NCBI GenBank assembly: GCA_023376005.1
Contig: CM042138.1
Span: 94,046,481 to 94,110,480 of the forward strand
Length of the DNA: 64,000 bases
Origin: Doryteuthis pealeii
Lineage: Eukaryota; Mollusca; Cephalopoda; Myopsida; Loliginidae
Direction of reading: 5' to 3'
Shown one piece after another: positions 1-10,219 of this stretch. The translations under genes and the position numbers were made by a program. The notes under the pieces were generated by a model. That model saw nothing but the letters and a program-made list of their open reading frames with translations, searched no databases and had not been told where the DNA came from. The stretch's first letter is position 1. Each line of letters opens with the position of its first letter.

Positions 1-175
1 AACTCAGCGTATGAGTAGCACAGGAATCTATGCGGTAAAGTGGTGAGCTTATGGTAGATGTGGCGCTCCACCTCAGACGCACAAACAATATCCCTGGTCT
101 AGCGCTAGTGAAAAGGGGATAGACTCACTCGTTGTCTGGCTGATACCCACAATAGGCCACTCCGTTGACTTACTT
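1..175 (+). repeat. SINE-A body, 5' truncated by window edge
   Basis: The tRNA-like head lies outside the window. The body matches the other SINE-A copies at 2,311, 41,206 and 41,590: a stretch reading 'tatgagtagcacagg', then 'gcggtaaagtgg', then 'ggtctagcgctagtg' and 'gtctggctgatacc'. Same orientation as the copy at 2,311. Confidence 0.7.
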
Positions 176-197
176 TTTTATAATAATCTTGATTTAA

Positions 198-200
<3 letters not shown>

Positions 201-290
<90 letters not shown>
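201..290. repeat. (TC)n(AC)n microsatellite
   Basis: An uninterrupted TC dinucleotide run to about 268 is followed directly by an AC run to 290. It sits at the 3' side of a reversed HelB relic, which in other copies carries AG-rich sequence at the same place. Confidence 0.95.
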
Positions 291-291
<1 letters not shown>

Positions 292-292
292 T

Positions 293-627
293 TCTTTTTT
301 CTTTCTTTCCTTTTCATTTTTCCATTATGTTTAATTCAAACAGATTAGCGATATCGCTTCCGCGCGCTCACTTCCTCTCTCTATCTTTCACCTCCTCTCT
401 TTATTTCTTTCCTTATTATATTTTTCTGTGTAACATTTTCTTCCCTTTCTTTCTTTATAATAAAATCTGAATAGTCCATCATTTAGCTGAGGTGATGACA
501 CCAGATAATCAGTATTTACATGTTTGCATTGCATCTTGGACACTTTGGACGGTCTTATTTTTAACCAGGGGGTTTTGCAATATGATAACGGTCGTACAAT
601 TAAGGAATGCGAGAGTTAATATATAGA
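293..627 (-). mobile_element. HelB non-autonomous Helitron relic
   Basis: Read on the minus strand it starts at 627 with TCTATATATTAA and continues with the HelB landmarks 'accagataatc', 'catcttgga' and the AG-rich 'gcggaagcgat' segment. These are shared with the copies at 39,486, 51,976 and 62,657. The 3' hairpin and CTAG end are missing, replaced by the TC/AC microsatellite. Confidence 0.55.
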
Positions 628-739
628 TTTAAAGGATTTAATATGTATTCAATGCATAAAGTGTTATTGTTGGAACAATCAAGAATTCTTCGCGGGTTCT
701 AGCTTAACTGACACCCAATAGGGAAACTTTTAAGCTAGT

Positions 740-1336
740 CTGATTATAATGGAGATTGTGTGTTTCTCTGTCGGTAACCGAAACTATACTTATACACAAG
801 TCACAATTCCCTTAATTACTTAGGTCACATTATCCATGTTTTTATTTTTTATTCAAACCTCAATTATTAATAAAATTATTGTACATTATTAATACTGTTG
901 ATTATATCTACATCCTAATAACATGCAATTGTATTTATATATACAACAAAATAGCAGTTTACCGTGTGAATGGGAACGCTAATTTGCATATTAATATTAA
1001 AAATTTGATTTTAATAAGTGTGCTTGGTATTATTGATTTCTAATTGTTTGGTTTTATTTTAATAAATATGAGCAAACATCTCGGGGATAAATCTTAAAAG
1101 AAATCCATTAACAAAAGGAAATAATTGTAATTTTGTGCTTTACTTCTTATTTAAACTAAATAGTTAAATTAGGAAAATTTAGCAATGAAAGATGGGAGTG
1201 GTGGAAGAGTAAGTTTCAGTTGTTCTATTTTTCGATTATACCCGCCTCTGTTTCAAATCTTTTTATATGCATTCTTATTTAGTTTCATTGGTCTTTCTTA
1301 TTTAATATATTGCACATATTTGCAAGTAGATTTAAA
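740..1336 (+). mobile_element. HelA Helitron relic between direct repeats
   Basis: It begins 'attataatggagattgtg' followed by 'gtaaccgaaactata', the HelA 5' region, and ends with the HelA 3' stretch 'tagtttcattggtctttc'. The terminal hairpin is decayed. About 110 bp at 627-738 is repeated directly at 1,329-1,440 ('atttaaaggatttaat' ... 'cttttaagctagt'), so the relic is bracketed by direct repeats. Confidence 0.55.
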
Positions 1337-1440
1337 GGATTTAATGCATGAAGTGTTATTATAAGAACGAAGACACAATCAAGAACCCTTCACAGGAGCT
1401 AACTTAACTGCCGCACAATTGGGAAGCTTTTAAGCTAGTT

Positions 1441-2050
1441 AAGAATAATCCACTGAGGCCGTCGGTGAATTATTCTTTTTTAACTTAGAGTATGAATGTT
1501 CTTTGTCTATATTGAATTGGGTCCCCAAGATTTTTGATGATAAAGCATGGTGTTAAAATCACCAATGCATACCAAGGGAATATAAACCTTATTGGATCTG
1601 ACCTTGATTGTGACAAGGAATTCTAATTGAGCTTTAAAGATAATTAAAGAATCTTCGTGTGAATGAGGACGGATTGAGACGGCATAATACCTCGTACATA
1701 TGCAGATGTAATTCTACAACGATACCTGCGCTGAATTATTTCACAAGCTTCCAGTTACGAATGCGTATAAAATTAACTCCTTGTTTGACTCAGCGGCTGG
1801 CGATTCGAGACTGAATCATTACAACACAGAAAAATCGTTGAATTATTTCTAATTATAACACTATGTAACAAAGACCCGGTTTTTTTTTTGTTTTTTGTTG
1901 TTGTTTTTTTTTTTTTTTTCAACCTTATTTAAATTTTCTTATTTAATTAAATTAGTTTTAGATTAAAATACCTTTTATTTTAATTAGTTTTAATTAATCA
2001 ATTATATACACTTTCTATAGTTTAGATATAATTTCCAACAAAGTTCACAC
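1441..2050. other. Unassigned AT-rich intergenic segment
   Basis: No gene, SINE or transposon end is recognised. A poly(T) tract lies at 1,880-1,920. The segment matters because 1,450-2,340 reappears reverse-complemented and noisy at 19,240-20,790; for example the run 'tttgactcagcggctgg' near 1,790 is found inverted near 20,070. Confidence 0.5.
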
Positions 2051-2051
2051 T

Positions 2052-2217
2052 TTTTTTATCATATTTGTTCATTTGTTCATTTTAAAAATAAAATAACATC
2101 TTTTGTTGTAATTTGTAATCAGAATTAAGTTCACAATGAACTTAATTCTGATTACAAATTACAACAAAAGAGGTCATTTTATTTTTAAAATGAACAAATG
2201 AACAAATATGATAAAAA
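2052..2217. repeat. Long hairpin, ~80 bp arms, 3-nt spacer
   Basis: The left arm 2,052-2,133 and right arm 2,137-2,217 are reverse complements with only a few mismatches. Both carry 'atgaacaaatgaacaaa' or its complement. The centre is 'aagttca-caa-tgaactt'. A noisy copy of the structure is visible at 19,440-19,680. It could be a small fold-back transposon or a fold-back artefact. Confidence 0.8.
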
Positions 2218-2310
2218 AACACAAATAATTTAAATTTATCTGAATTTTTAGATGAGACTTAGTAATTTGTATTATTTGGATTTTTCGGACAATTGTCCTC
2301 ATAGAACCGG

Positions 2311-2560
2311 TTTAGCTCAGTCCATAGAACGTCCGACTTGTTACCACAAGGTTCTGGTTTCGATACCGGACCTCACCAACTCCGTGTATGAGTACCACTA
2401 GAATCTGTGCGGTAAAGTGAGAGGCTGATGGTAGGTGTGGCGCTCCGTCTCAGACGTCAGAAACAATCTCCTTGGTCTAGCGCGAGTGAAAAGGGGATAT
2501 ACTCCCTCGCTGTACGGCTGATACCGACTTTAGGCCACCCACGGCGACTTACTTATTGTT
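2311..2560 (+). repeat. SINE-A, tRNA-derived, near complete
   Basis: The head 'ggtttagctcagtcc' resembles a pol III A box. A B-box-like 'ggtttcgataccgg' follows about 50 nt later, spaced as in a tRNA promoter. The tRNA-unrelated body 'tatgagtaccac', 'gcggtaaag', 'ggtctagcgcgagtg' is shared with the other SINE-A copies. It is not a functional tRNA gene, since no acceptor-stem pairing is kept. Confidence 0.8.
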
Positions 2561-2561
2561 A

Positions 2562-2690
2562 TGTACACAACGTTTTGGCCGATACGCCATTTGGCCTTCT
2601 TCAGGTGTTTCTTGTCGAACTCGGGAACATTCTCTTCGAACTCGTGAAAGATTCTTGTCGAACTTGGGAGCCTTCATGACGTAATTGGAC
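2562..2690 (-). repeat. Minisatellite with degenerate hammerhead-like flank
   Basis: About 20-bp units of the type 'cccgagttcgacaagaa' run here on the minus strand and recur at 62,036-62,110 (+). In both places they adjoin CTGAAGAAG followed by a GGCC-bounded hairpin and an AAACG or GAAATG sequence. This resembles the hammerhead core described below, but the conserved GAA is changed to AAA in this copy. Confidence 0.45.
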
Positions 2691-2770
2691 ACATGGCGCA
2701 ATGGATATAATGGCTGAGTTAATTTAGTTCTAGCTGACAATCATCTGCAGGTTCAATCTTGACCAAGGGC
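2691..2770 (+). repeat. tRNA-like SINE head
   Basis: 'ggcgcaatggata' followed by a B-box-like 'caggttcaatcttga' 45-50 nt later. This has the layout of a tRNA-derived pol III promoter, with no complete tRNA cloverleaf. Confidence 0.45.
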
Positions 2771-2954
2771 AATAATAACATAGGATTCTTAAAATAGCTT
2801 GTCACTTGTGCCCAGTCATGGTTAACGGAATGAGAACAGTTTTCCCCAGTGGATTGAATAAAGGGTTCGGTTCGAAGTTCCGTGAAGACTCCCGATTACG
2901 AAATGAAGGCTCATGAGTTCCTCAAGAAGGTTCTATGTTCAACAAGAAAAATCT

Positions 2955-3150
2955 CAAGAAGGCCGGCTAACATTTTTAATGCATACTGTCTTGAACAAAA
3001 CGGACATTTCATGTCTGGCGAATTTCTTTTCGATCTTTTCAAATTTTCTGGTCACCTTTTTCTTTTAATATCAGGGTGGAGTCTGTTGATTAGGCCACAA
3101 AAATTTTTGTCCCAAGTGCTTTCAGCATTTTGAAGAGCCATCATCAGGAG
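2955..3150 (-). pseudogene. Penelope-like element N-terminal relic
   Basis: Read on the minus strand, a broken frame gives segments such as 'AESTWDKNF', 'HPDIK', 'KFEKI' and 'FKTVCIK'. These correspond in order to the better-preserved copy at 54,828 (+) (AESTRDLNFGG, HPNIKK, KLEKIKNKI, FNSTCI). At least one frameshift lies near 3,060. A hammerhead-like motif sits at its 5' edge (3,111-3,150), as expected for a Penelope-like element whose pseudo-LTR ribozyme overlaps the ORF start. The family assignment is inferred from this arrangement and the adjoining (TA)n; no reverse transcriptase domain is present. Confidence 0.45.
3111..3150 (-). ncRNA. Hammerhead ribozyme relic of Penelope-like element
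   Basis: On the minus strand: CTC, CTGATGA, one extra T, an imperfect stem II (GGC ... GCT), GAA, a minimal stem III closed by A-U around GCAC, then GGG that can pair with CTC. The core CTGATGA is intact but stem II is weakened compared with the copy at 54,825. Confidence 0.5.
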
Positions 3151-3280
3151 TTAATGTAATTGGGTGGGTTCCTGGTTCTTTTTAAACGCGGAAGTTGTTT
3201 AAAATATTAAGAATCTGGTCAGAAAACTAGAAAGATTGAAAAGAATTATGTCGCACATTAAATGTCCGTCTTGTTCAATG

Positions 3281-3284
<4 letters not shown>

Positions 3285-3321
<37 letters not shown>

Positions 3322-3340
3322 TATATATATATATATTGTA
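3285..3340. repeat. (TA)n microsatellite
   Basis: Alternating TA with a few phase slips. It directly precedes an inverted-repeat element. Confidence 0.9.
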
Positions 3341-3512
3341 ATACAGGTACAAGTAATAAATGGTTCGTTACGGAAGGAACCGTTTATCGCGAAATACATA
3401 CACGTGTAATCGACTGCAATTAATCAATATCTTGATTAATCCAGTGGATTTAACCCTGGAGATCCTTATGGTGAAACTCGAGTAGGTTATTACTTGTACC
3501 TGTATTACAATA
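3336..3512. mobile_element. Small inverted-repeat element beside (TA)n
   Basis: The left end 'ttgtaatacaggtacaag' (from 3,336) and the right end 'cttgtacctgtattacaa' (to about 3,512) are perfect inverted repeats of at least 24 bp. They enclose about 125 bp with no frame. The element abuts a (TA)n array on its left, as do several other hairpins here. Confidence 0.65.
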
Positions 3513-3632
3513 AATTTGCTCTACTAACGTATTGAGCACTTTTTATTTGTTATATCGCTGACTTACCTTTCTGAATTTTGCATCAACTAACCATTGTGAC
3601 CATCTTCACCGGTAAGTTACCTTTTCCAAAAT

Positions 3633-3636
<4 letters not shown>

Positions 3637-3687
<51 letters not shown>
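3637..3687. repeat. (TA)n microsatellite
   Basis: Pure TA repeat of about 50 bp. Confidence 0.95.
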
Positions 3688-3689
<2 letters not shown>

Positions 3690-3836
3690 AATAGTTTGAT
3701 AGTAAAAATATACTACCAAACTTCACCTGGGGAAAAAATTAAAAAAAGAAAAGACCAAAAGGGTTTTACCAACCGAAAATAATCGATTAACACTATAACA
3801 CTTAGTCAAAAGAACAAAAATCATATATTAAATTTT

Positions 3837-3839
<3 letters not shown>

Positions 3840-3901
<62 letters not shown>

Positions 3902-4096
3902 TTTCGTTAAATTGAACAGACAATTCCTGTCTGAGAAGTCTTTTGTTGATCCGTTCTAATCTTCGGGCCATCCTTCTGGTGTCCCGAAGATTAAAACGGA
4001 TCAACGAAAGACTTGTCAGACAGGAATTGTCTGTTCAATTCAACGAAACCTGTATAAAAGAAAAATGCTGCCTAAATACACACACACACATATATA

Positions 4097-4138
<42 letters not shown>
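3840..4138. repeat. (TA)n arrays flanking a Penelope-derived hairpin
   Basis: (TA)n at 3,840-3,899, hairpin at 3,901-4,049, then (CA)n and (TA)n at 4,079-4,138. The sequence between hairpin and (CA)n continues the Penelope-like frame. Confidence 0.8.
3901..4049 (+). repeat. Hairpin built from a Penelope-like ORF fragment
   Basis: Arms 3,901-3,967 and 3,983-4,049 are inverted copies with about four mismatches in 67. The right arm encodes LKRINERLVRQELSVQFNET on the plus strand and continues with CIKEKCCLNTHTH. It aligns with KLEKIKNKIVKQEM and LLFNSTCINERMLPKYTHTH at 54,9xx. The left arm is therefore an inverted partial copy of the same coding piece, a head-to-head arrangement inside (TA)n. 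Confidence 0.65.
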
Positions 4139-4143
<5 letters not shown>

Positions 4144-4207
4144 TCGAGGATTGTCTAAAGCTAAAATGTAAAACGTGCTCGTTACCTAAGTAGAGCAAAT
4201 AGGTTTA

Positions 4208-4211
<4 letters not shown>

Positions 4212-4252
<41 letters not shown>

Positions 4253-4332
4253 AATAATTTTTTTATTTTAAACTAAAATCCTTTAAGAAAAAATTTTCTA
4301 AGAACAAAATTATTTTACTGGACTCATTCGAA

Positions 4333-4387
<55 letters not shown>
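4212..4387. repeat. Two (TA)n arrays
   Basis: TA runs at about 4,212-4,249 and 4,336-4,387 are separated by about 85 bp of AT-rich sequence with no other recognised feature. Confidence 0.9.
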
Positions 4388-4389
4388 TT

Positions 4390-5093
4390 GTAACTAAAAA
4401 AATTAAACCGTGAAAAAAAGAAAGCTAAAAGATACATAAATACTTGGATCTTGCTAGAGAGCTGAAAAAAGTGTAGTATGTGAAGGTGATATCAATTTTA
4501 GTTGGAGCCATTGAACTGATGGAGGCCATCCATTGTAAACTTCATTGATTATCAACTTAATCCCCGCGAAAGCCACACACCGACGAATACGGTGTTCTTA
4601 CTCTTGTAAGTCTTCAACTGACACTGTCTTCTCCAGGTTCAAGAAATAATCACAAGGTCTTGGATCAGGGGAGTAAAGAGACCCTACTAACATATAAATA
4701 TTGCTTTAGGTAAAAAAAATATATGTTCAGATATTGCGCCAAGAATATAATGAACAGATTTTCTTCTCTAGTAAATAATGAGACAGTTTTTTTTTTCTAG
4801 AAAGTAATAAGAAAAATCTTTGTCTCTGGAAAGTGATAAGACAGTTTTGTCTCTCGAAATTAATGAAGCATGATTTTTCTCTAGAAAGTATTGAGATAGA
4901 TTTCTGCCTCTAGAAAGTAATGAGACAGATCTTTGTCTCTGGAAAGTATTGAGATAGATTTTGTATTTCTTCAGGTTGACAATGCTGACTGGAAATTAGC
5001 CGATTATTTTTTAGTTTAGATAACAACAGCAAAAGGTTTATAGCATGATCAATGAAAACATCTAAAAATGTTTTACGAAAATATTTTATCTAA
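4390..5093. other. Unassigned region with short ATGAGACAG-type repeats
   Basis: Between 4,770 and 4,960 a degenerate unit of about 45 bp ('ctctagaaagtaatgagacag' and variants) recurs some five times. No coding potential is recognised. Confidence 0.4.
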
Positions 5094-5709
5094 TCTTATT
5101 ATAATGGAGATTGTGTGCTTTTCTGTCTGTAACCGAAACTATATTACTACTCATATCACTACTCCCTTAGTTATTGACATCACCTTTTCCATGATTGTAT
5201 TTTTATTTAAACCTCAATTATTATTAAAATTGTTCTACATTATTAATACTGTTAACCATGTCTACATACTGACAACATGCAATTATATTTATATATACAA
5301 CAAAATAGTGGTTTACAGTGTGAACGGGAAGGCTAATTTGCATATTGATATTAAAAATGTGATTTTATTAAATATGTGCTTAGTATTATTGGTTTCTAAC
5401 TGTTTGGTTTTATTTTAATGAATATAATCAAAATTCTCTTCAATGAATCTTAAATTAACAATAAAAAAAGAACTGTCATTTTATATTTACTTCCTCTTTT
5501 TAACTAAATACTTAAATTAAAAAATAACAATGAAAGACGAGAGTGATGGAAGAGTAAGTTTCAGTTGTTCTATTTTTTATTATACTCCCTCTGTTTCAAA
5601 TCTTTTTATCGGTATTCTTATTTAGTTTCATTAGCCTTTCTAATTTAATATAATATTTTATTACATTAAACTTAAATACTTGCACCCGGAGGGTGCATAT
5701 ATTTGCTAG
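5094..5709 (+). mobile_element. HelA non-autonomous Helitron, full length
   Basis: It starts TCTTATTATAATGG and ends with hairpin GCACCC-GGA-GGGTGC (5,682-5,696), then nine bases and GCTAG followed by T. A 5' TC, a 3' hairpin and a CTRR end inserted before T are the classical Helitron signature. There is no inverted terminal repeat and no ORF. Other copies: 14,471 (-), 45,183, 50,434 and 53,658. Confidence 0.75.
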
Positions 5710-5897
5710 TACTAATAATTTGCATGCAATGGATCAGTTTGATGTAACTATTCCAATTAATCATTAAAATATCTGAATTGTTGTTTAGGTTGGTCGGTTT
5801 AACGGCATGTCAACACTTACCTGTTTGTTTGCGTCGCATGATGCGATCGTGAAGAATATTTCGTCTGTCTGCTGCTGTCAGCTAGGACTTATTTTAA

Positions 5898-6195
5898 GGG
5901 GAGGGCGCGTGGTCAAATGGTTAGAGTCGTAGGAAATGGACTCGTCGACCCGAGTTCAATTCCTCGTCGAAGCTATTTGCATTTCACATGCGTTAATACC
6001 CTTGGGAAAGATATGAATCCAATTCTCCCTCCAGCTATGGGTAAATACTAGGGCAGACTGGCCTCTTTAACAATGGCTAGGTAACCAGTCTAGGAGAAAG
6101 AAAACTCTGAATTCAAAACCTGCTAAACTCCGCTTAAGAAATTGACCTTGTGTCGCATCCTGCTCGTGCGGAGGGGTTGGTAAATATATATATTA
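5898..6195 (+). repeat. SINE-B, tRNA-derived
   Basis: The head 'gggcgcgtggtcaaatggtt' is followed by a B-box-like 'cgagttcaattcc'. The body contains 'gcatttcacatgcg', 'gggcagactgg', 'aagaaattgacc' and the tail 'cggaggggttggtaaat', ending in TA repeats. The layout equals the copy at 46,300. Confidence 0.8.
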
Positions 6196-6199
6196 AAGT

Positions 6200-6865
6200 C
6201 ATCCTGAAAAATCACTCTCGGTTTTATTTTGCAGGTAGGTCTTATTTTCGGGGAAATACGGTAGCTTCAATATTATGGGGTTACAACAGGTTTTGTGTTT
6301 TAGGTTTAAAATGTGGCTGTGGTTATTCCTGGTGCGTGTTCCTATGATTTGCATTTAACCCCATCTTATTTGGTTGTCGTGCTGAAAAAGGAATTTAGGT
6401 GAAGAAAAAGGAAGAGACAAAGACAAAAGGTGGTTTAATGATTTAGGCTTTATTCACGGATCATGGCCATCACGTGGCAAGGAAATATCGCCCTGGCCAG
6501 TAGTAGTGTCTAGACAGAATTGCCGAGAGATTCTCTTGGGGTCGGTGGTGGGTCCTTTTTTCCCGCGCATACTTAGAGGGTTCTTTCGGTGAAGGCTCAT
6601 GGGCGTTTGTTATTTCTTTATTATTTTTTTTATTTTAATTTTATTCTAATACCCACATGATACAAACAATTTGCACAGTTATATGGTTTAAAATATTCCT
6701 ATCAAATACTAATAATGTGCAAACCCGTATAGTTTAAAGTAAATATTCCTATTGATCCCTCTAAACAGGTAAACACTTCTTTTTTTTTAATTGTGGTATC
6801 AATTTTTAAAAGCAAATGTAGCTCCGAATTATTTTAACTATTATCCCAAACAGATATATTTGACC
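6200..6865. other. Unassigned intergenic sequence
   Basis: AT-rich. Contains 'ggtcttattttcggggaaat' at about 6,237. No coding feature or named repeat end is recognised. Confidence 0.4.
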
Positions 6866-6983
6866 GATTGATGGTGTAAGATTTAAAAGGTATTAAAGTT
6901 AATTATTGTTAATTGGTTGGCTTAGAGACCTCCCAACGTGTGGTACACATATAAGTACGAACAATACCCCGACCAAGGTGTGA
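6866..6983 (+). repeat. Direct repeat, copy 1 (partner 8,188-8,304)
   Basis: About 118 bp beginning 'gattgatggtgtaagattt' and ending 'gaccaaggtgtga' recurs in the same orientation at 8,188-8,304 with few differences. The copies lie about 1.3 kb apart. Confidence 0.75.
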
Positions 6984-7495
6984 AATATAACAATGGACTT
7001 TAATATATGGGCACCCGGAGAAGATACATATAACAGGAATACATATAAGAGATAAGATACATAAGCAACACATACATGTATAGATACAACACATACATGA
7101 ATACATACAATAAGGAAGTATACAGGAGATACATAAATGTACAATAGAGAAGTTATGGAGAGTTCATAAAGTAATGTCACTTACTAACGTTGTGTTGGGG
7201 GGTGAAGCCCCTACACAAGAAGGGTGTAGACATAAATGTCTAACCCATTGTGTGTGGGTTGATGTCCTGGAGACAAAGAGGATTCAAAACTAATTAAATA
7301 GTCAGGGGCGCCTAGCGGTGAAAACCTGAACAAGGGAAGATAACTCTTCCAGCTCAAACCAGGGCAATTAGGAACCTAACTGCCAGTGTACCAGGAAATC
7401 ATGGCAACGATGGTAAGACTTCACACTTCTCAGACTTCCAGAAAGGCAGCCTCAACACTTTATTAAAGTATCTGAGTGGAAACTGTAATCACAAT

Positions 7496-8160
7496 TTGGT
7501 TGGTTTGTTGGTTGGATTTTACCGCATGTCAACCCGTGCTGGGTTATTTTATACAGAACACGTTTTGTTTGATTCCTTCTTGTTGGGTAGTCATTTTTTT
7601 TTTCAAACTCAATTTTTTAAACACGTTTTGATACTCATTTTTTATCTGTTTAATCCATAGAGGGGTCCCTAACAGGTACTACCACGCCGGGTTAGAGTGG
7701 ACCTGGGTGAAATGGCGATAAAAGGGTACTCCGCATTTCCCAGAGTTCCAGAATTTGAATTTCACCAATAGAGGCAGACTAACGTCATACTCAGAACACT
7801 AAGACTCTTAGCCACAGACTTCTAGCACCTATTTGCAAGAGATAGTGATCCGTGATGCTTAAGGATAGAACTCTGGTGACTAAGCAGTCCATGGCATGCA
7901 ACACTCATCTTGGCTCTTACTTAGGCTAGACGGGCGGTCGGAGATACTCCCTCCGATCAATCGACTGGGTACGTCAAATATTGGCACCTATACGATAGTC
8001 CCTGTCCCATTGCCTTCATCGCAATCCCTCAACCCTTTTATATCATATATGTGCTAAAAGGTTGTGAATGGATGTCATAATGTCCTGTGTATGACGTTAA
8101 ACTGCATTTAATGATGAAGTTCCATTTTTAAAGCCCTGGGGAATGTTCAGTACCCATTCA
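7496..8160 (+). repeat. R1 interspersed repeat, internally rearranged
   Basis: It begins with the (GGTT)n head and 'ttttaccgcatgtcaacc', then 'ggtactaccacgccggg' and 'ttcaccaatagag'. From about 7,850 the sequence is the opposite-strand R1 end ('gatgcttaaggatagaac', 'agacgggcggtcggag'), so two R1 pieces meet in opposite orientation. No ORF. R1 recurs at 13,400, 16,165, 46,835 and 60,960. Confidence 0.6.
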
Positions 8161-8187
8161 TCACTATTACTCTACTATTACTTGGCC

Positions 8188-8304
8188 TATTGATGGTGTA
8201 AGATTTAAAAGGTATTAAAGTTAATTATTGTTAGTTGGTTGGCTTAGAGGCCTCCCAACGTGTGGTACACATATAAGTACAAACAATACTCCGACCAAGG
8301 TGTG
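8188..8304 (+). repeat. Direct repeat, copy 2 (partner 6,866-6,983)
   Basis: Same sequence as 6,866-6,983, here embedded between two R1 fragments. This suggests a segmental duplication or a mobile fragment. Confidence 0.75.
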
Positions 8305-8315
8305 ACCCGATCGTA

Positions 8316-8502
8316 TAGTACCTGTTAGGGTCCCATCAATGTGTTAAATTTTAAAAATTGAGTTTCAAATATGTTTTAAAAATTGAGCTTTAAAAACGTA
8401 CCCCTCTAGAAATTAATGAAACAAAATGTCTAGCATAAAATAACCCAACAAGGGTTGACATGTCGTAAAAATCAACTAACTAACCAACCAACCAACCAAC
8501 CA
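8316..8502 (-). repeat. R1 fragment, head end
   Basis: Reverse complement of the R1 5' part: 'tagtacctgttagggtccca' ... 'aacccaacaagggttgacat' ... then (AACC)n, the complement of the (GGTT)n head. Confidence 0.7.
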
Positions 8503-8539
8503 GAAGAAAAAAAGAAGCTTATACGTCGTAATTTTTTAG

Positions 8540-8640
8540 CACCACACGTAGTGTAATGGTTAACAAGCTAGATTCGCAGATCTGTTTAGATGTGTGCGCC
8601 ACATCTAAACTAAGCTTAGTAAATAACTCTAGCTCGTAAT
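8540..8640 (+). repeat. tRNA-like SINE head
   Basis: 'cgtagtgtaatggttaac' resembles an A-box tRNA head. The downstream part has a short hairpin 'agatgtg...cacatct'. No B box is convincing, so the unit is probably truncated. Confidence 0.4.
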
Positions 8641-8643
8641 CTT

Positions 8644-8920
8644 ATACAAGGTGTTTCATAAAAGTGCCGAGATTGAAGCTGTATTTACCAAGATAGAAAT
8701 GAACAATGAATGGAACATTAATTTTTTCAGAATACAAGTTGTGTCATAAAAATATCGAGATTGAAGCTGTATTTACCATGATAGAAATGAACAATGAATG
8801 GAACGTTATTTTTTTAAGAATACAAGGTGTGTCATAAAAATATCGAGATTGAAGCGGTATTTACCAAGAGAGAAATGATCAATGAATGGAACTTTTTTTT
8901 TCAGAATACAAAGTGTGTAA
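8644..8920 (+). repeat. 88-bp tandem repeat, three units plus partial
   Basis: Units begin 'tacaaggtgt' and contain 'gattgaagctgtatttacca' at about 8,644, 8,732 and 8,820, with a fourth partial unit at 8,906. The units differ by a few substitutions and share the end 'ttttttcagaa'. No coding frame is conserved among them. Confidence 0.8.
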
Positions 8921-9413
8921 AAAGTACAAAAAAAATCGATACTTTTTTTACACACATTATATGTGGTCGAATATCTAACACTATTCGTTGACGACCGCTT
9001 GCAAACAGAACATTTTACGAGGCAATTTCCTTTGATCAGGCAATTGCCTTTGATCAAGCAATGATTTAATGACCAGAATGACACTTACATAAGATTCAAC
9101 TTCGGTCGGTTTATCGCCACCCACACTCAAAATGAATGAATATTCATAAAAGATTGTTTGTTTCTAAATTGTTAGAACATTCTAAGCATTCCATTCCCAC
9201 TAGGATATTCATTCTAAATGGATCTAATATTTGAAACCGGAATACAACTTGCAAATATTAATAACCTATAGGATAATGCCTACCATAAATAGCAGATCGC
9301 GGCTAATGTGTTAATGATTCTTAATGGGTGTGCCATACTTCTGGTCTTCTGTTAAATTAAGATCAGCTTAGTATGTAACTACAACAGAATAATGCTTCCA
9401 AATTAATATCAGT

Positions 9414-9422
9414 TATATATAT

Positions 9423-9457
<35 letters not shown>

Positions 9458-9641
9458 TAATATATATATAGAGTGAGAGTGAGTGAGTGAAAGAGATGTG
9501 AGGAAGAGGGTCAGATTCTTGCTCTGATGAGCTACTAAGCGAAACTATTAGTAGGTATATCTGACTCATTAGGATTAACTTTATATTTGCTCTACTTGGG
9601 TATCAAGCACTTTTTACATTTTAGGTGTAGACAATCCTAGC

Positions 9642-9702
<61 letters not shown>

Positions 9703-9748
9703 ATTCTTTGGCCAAGTGTTTAAGGTAAAGATAAAAAAAAAAGAGGGT

Positions 9749-9801
<53 letters not shown>

Positions 9802-10083
9802 AGCGAGTTTTCTGATAATTTTCCCAAAAAGAATATATTATGATAACTACATTATTATAATATAGCACTTTAATGCTTCACACTAATGCCCAAACTTGAT
9901 TTATGTACTTCGAAAAACGGATACAGATACAAATATATAAATATATATATATATAATATATATATATATGAAGGAAGGGTGGATGGGTTTAGGATCCGAC
10001 GATATGCTGTAGATAGAAGGAGAGTGGTCAAGTGTGACTTGTTTTGAGTTGATCATTTCTTGACCACTTTCCTTCTATCTACA

Positions 10084-10132
<49 letters not shown>

Positions 10133-10166
10133 TGTGGACTCTCCTATCGTAAACGATAGATGTGGG

Positions 10167-10218
<52 letters not shown>
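9414..10218. repeat. Cluster of (TA)n arrays
   Basis: TA runs at about 9,414-9,471, 9,645-9,697, 9,750-9,800, 9,936-9,969, 10,084-10,131 and 10,170-10,218. Between them are short unique pieces and small hairpins (10,002-10,089; 'cctatcgtaaacgatag' near 10,143). Confidence 0.9.
10002..10089. repeat. Hairpin with 31-bp arms between (TA)n arrays
   Basis: Arm 10,002-10,032 ('atatgctgtagatagaag...') is the reverse complement of 10,059-10,089 with one mismatch, around a 26-nt loop. It lies between two TA arrays like the hairpins at 3,901 and 57,572. Confidence 0.8.

Positions 10219-10219
<1 letters not shown>

Noticed and set aside
2311..2385. tRNA gene
   Set aside because: A and B boxes are present but there is no acceptor stem, and the sequence continues into a conserved SINE body; the same holds for the other tRNA-like heads.
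9505..9580. CTGATGAG ... CGAAAC resembling a hammerhead core (also 48,780 and 59,930)
   Set aside because: The bases next to the core cannot form stem I, and CTACTAA pairs instead with TTAGTAG across the GAAA, giving a different hairpin. Kept as a repeat, not as a ribozyme.
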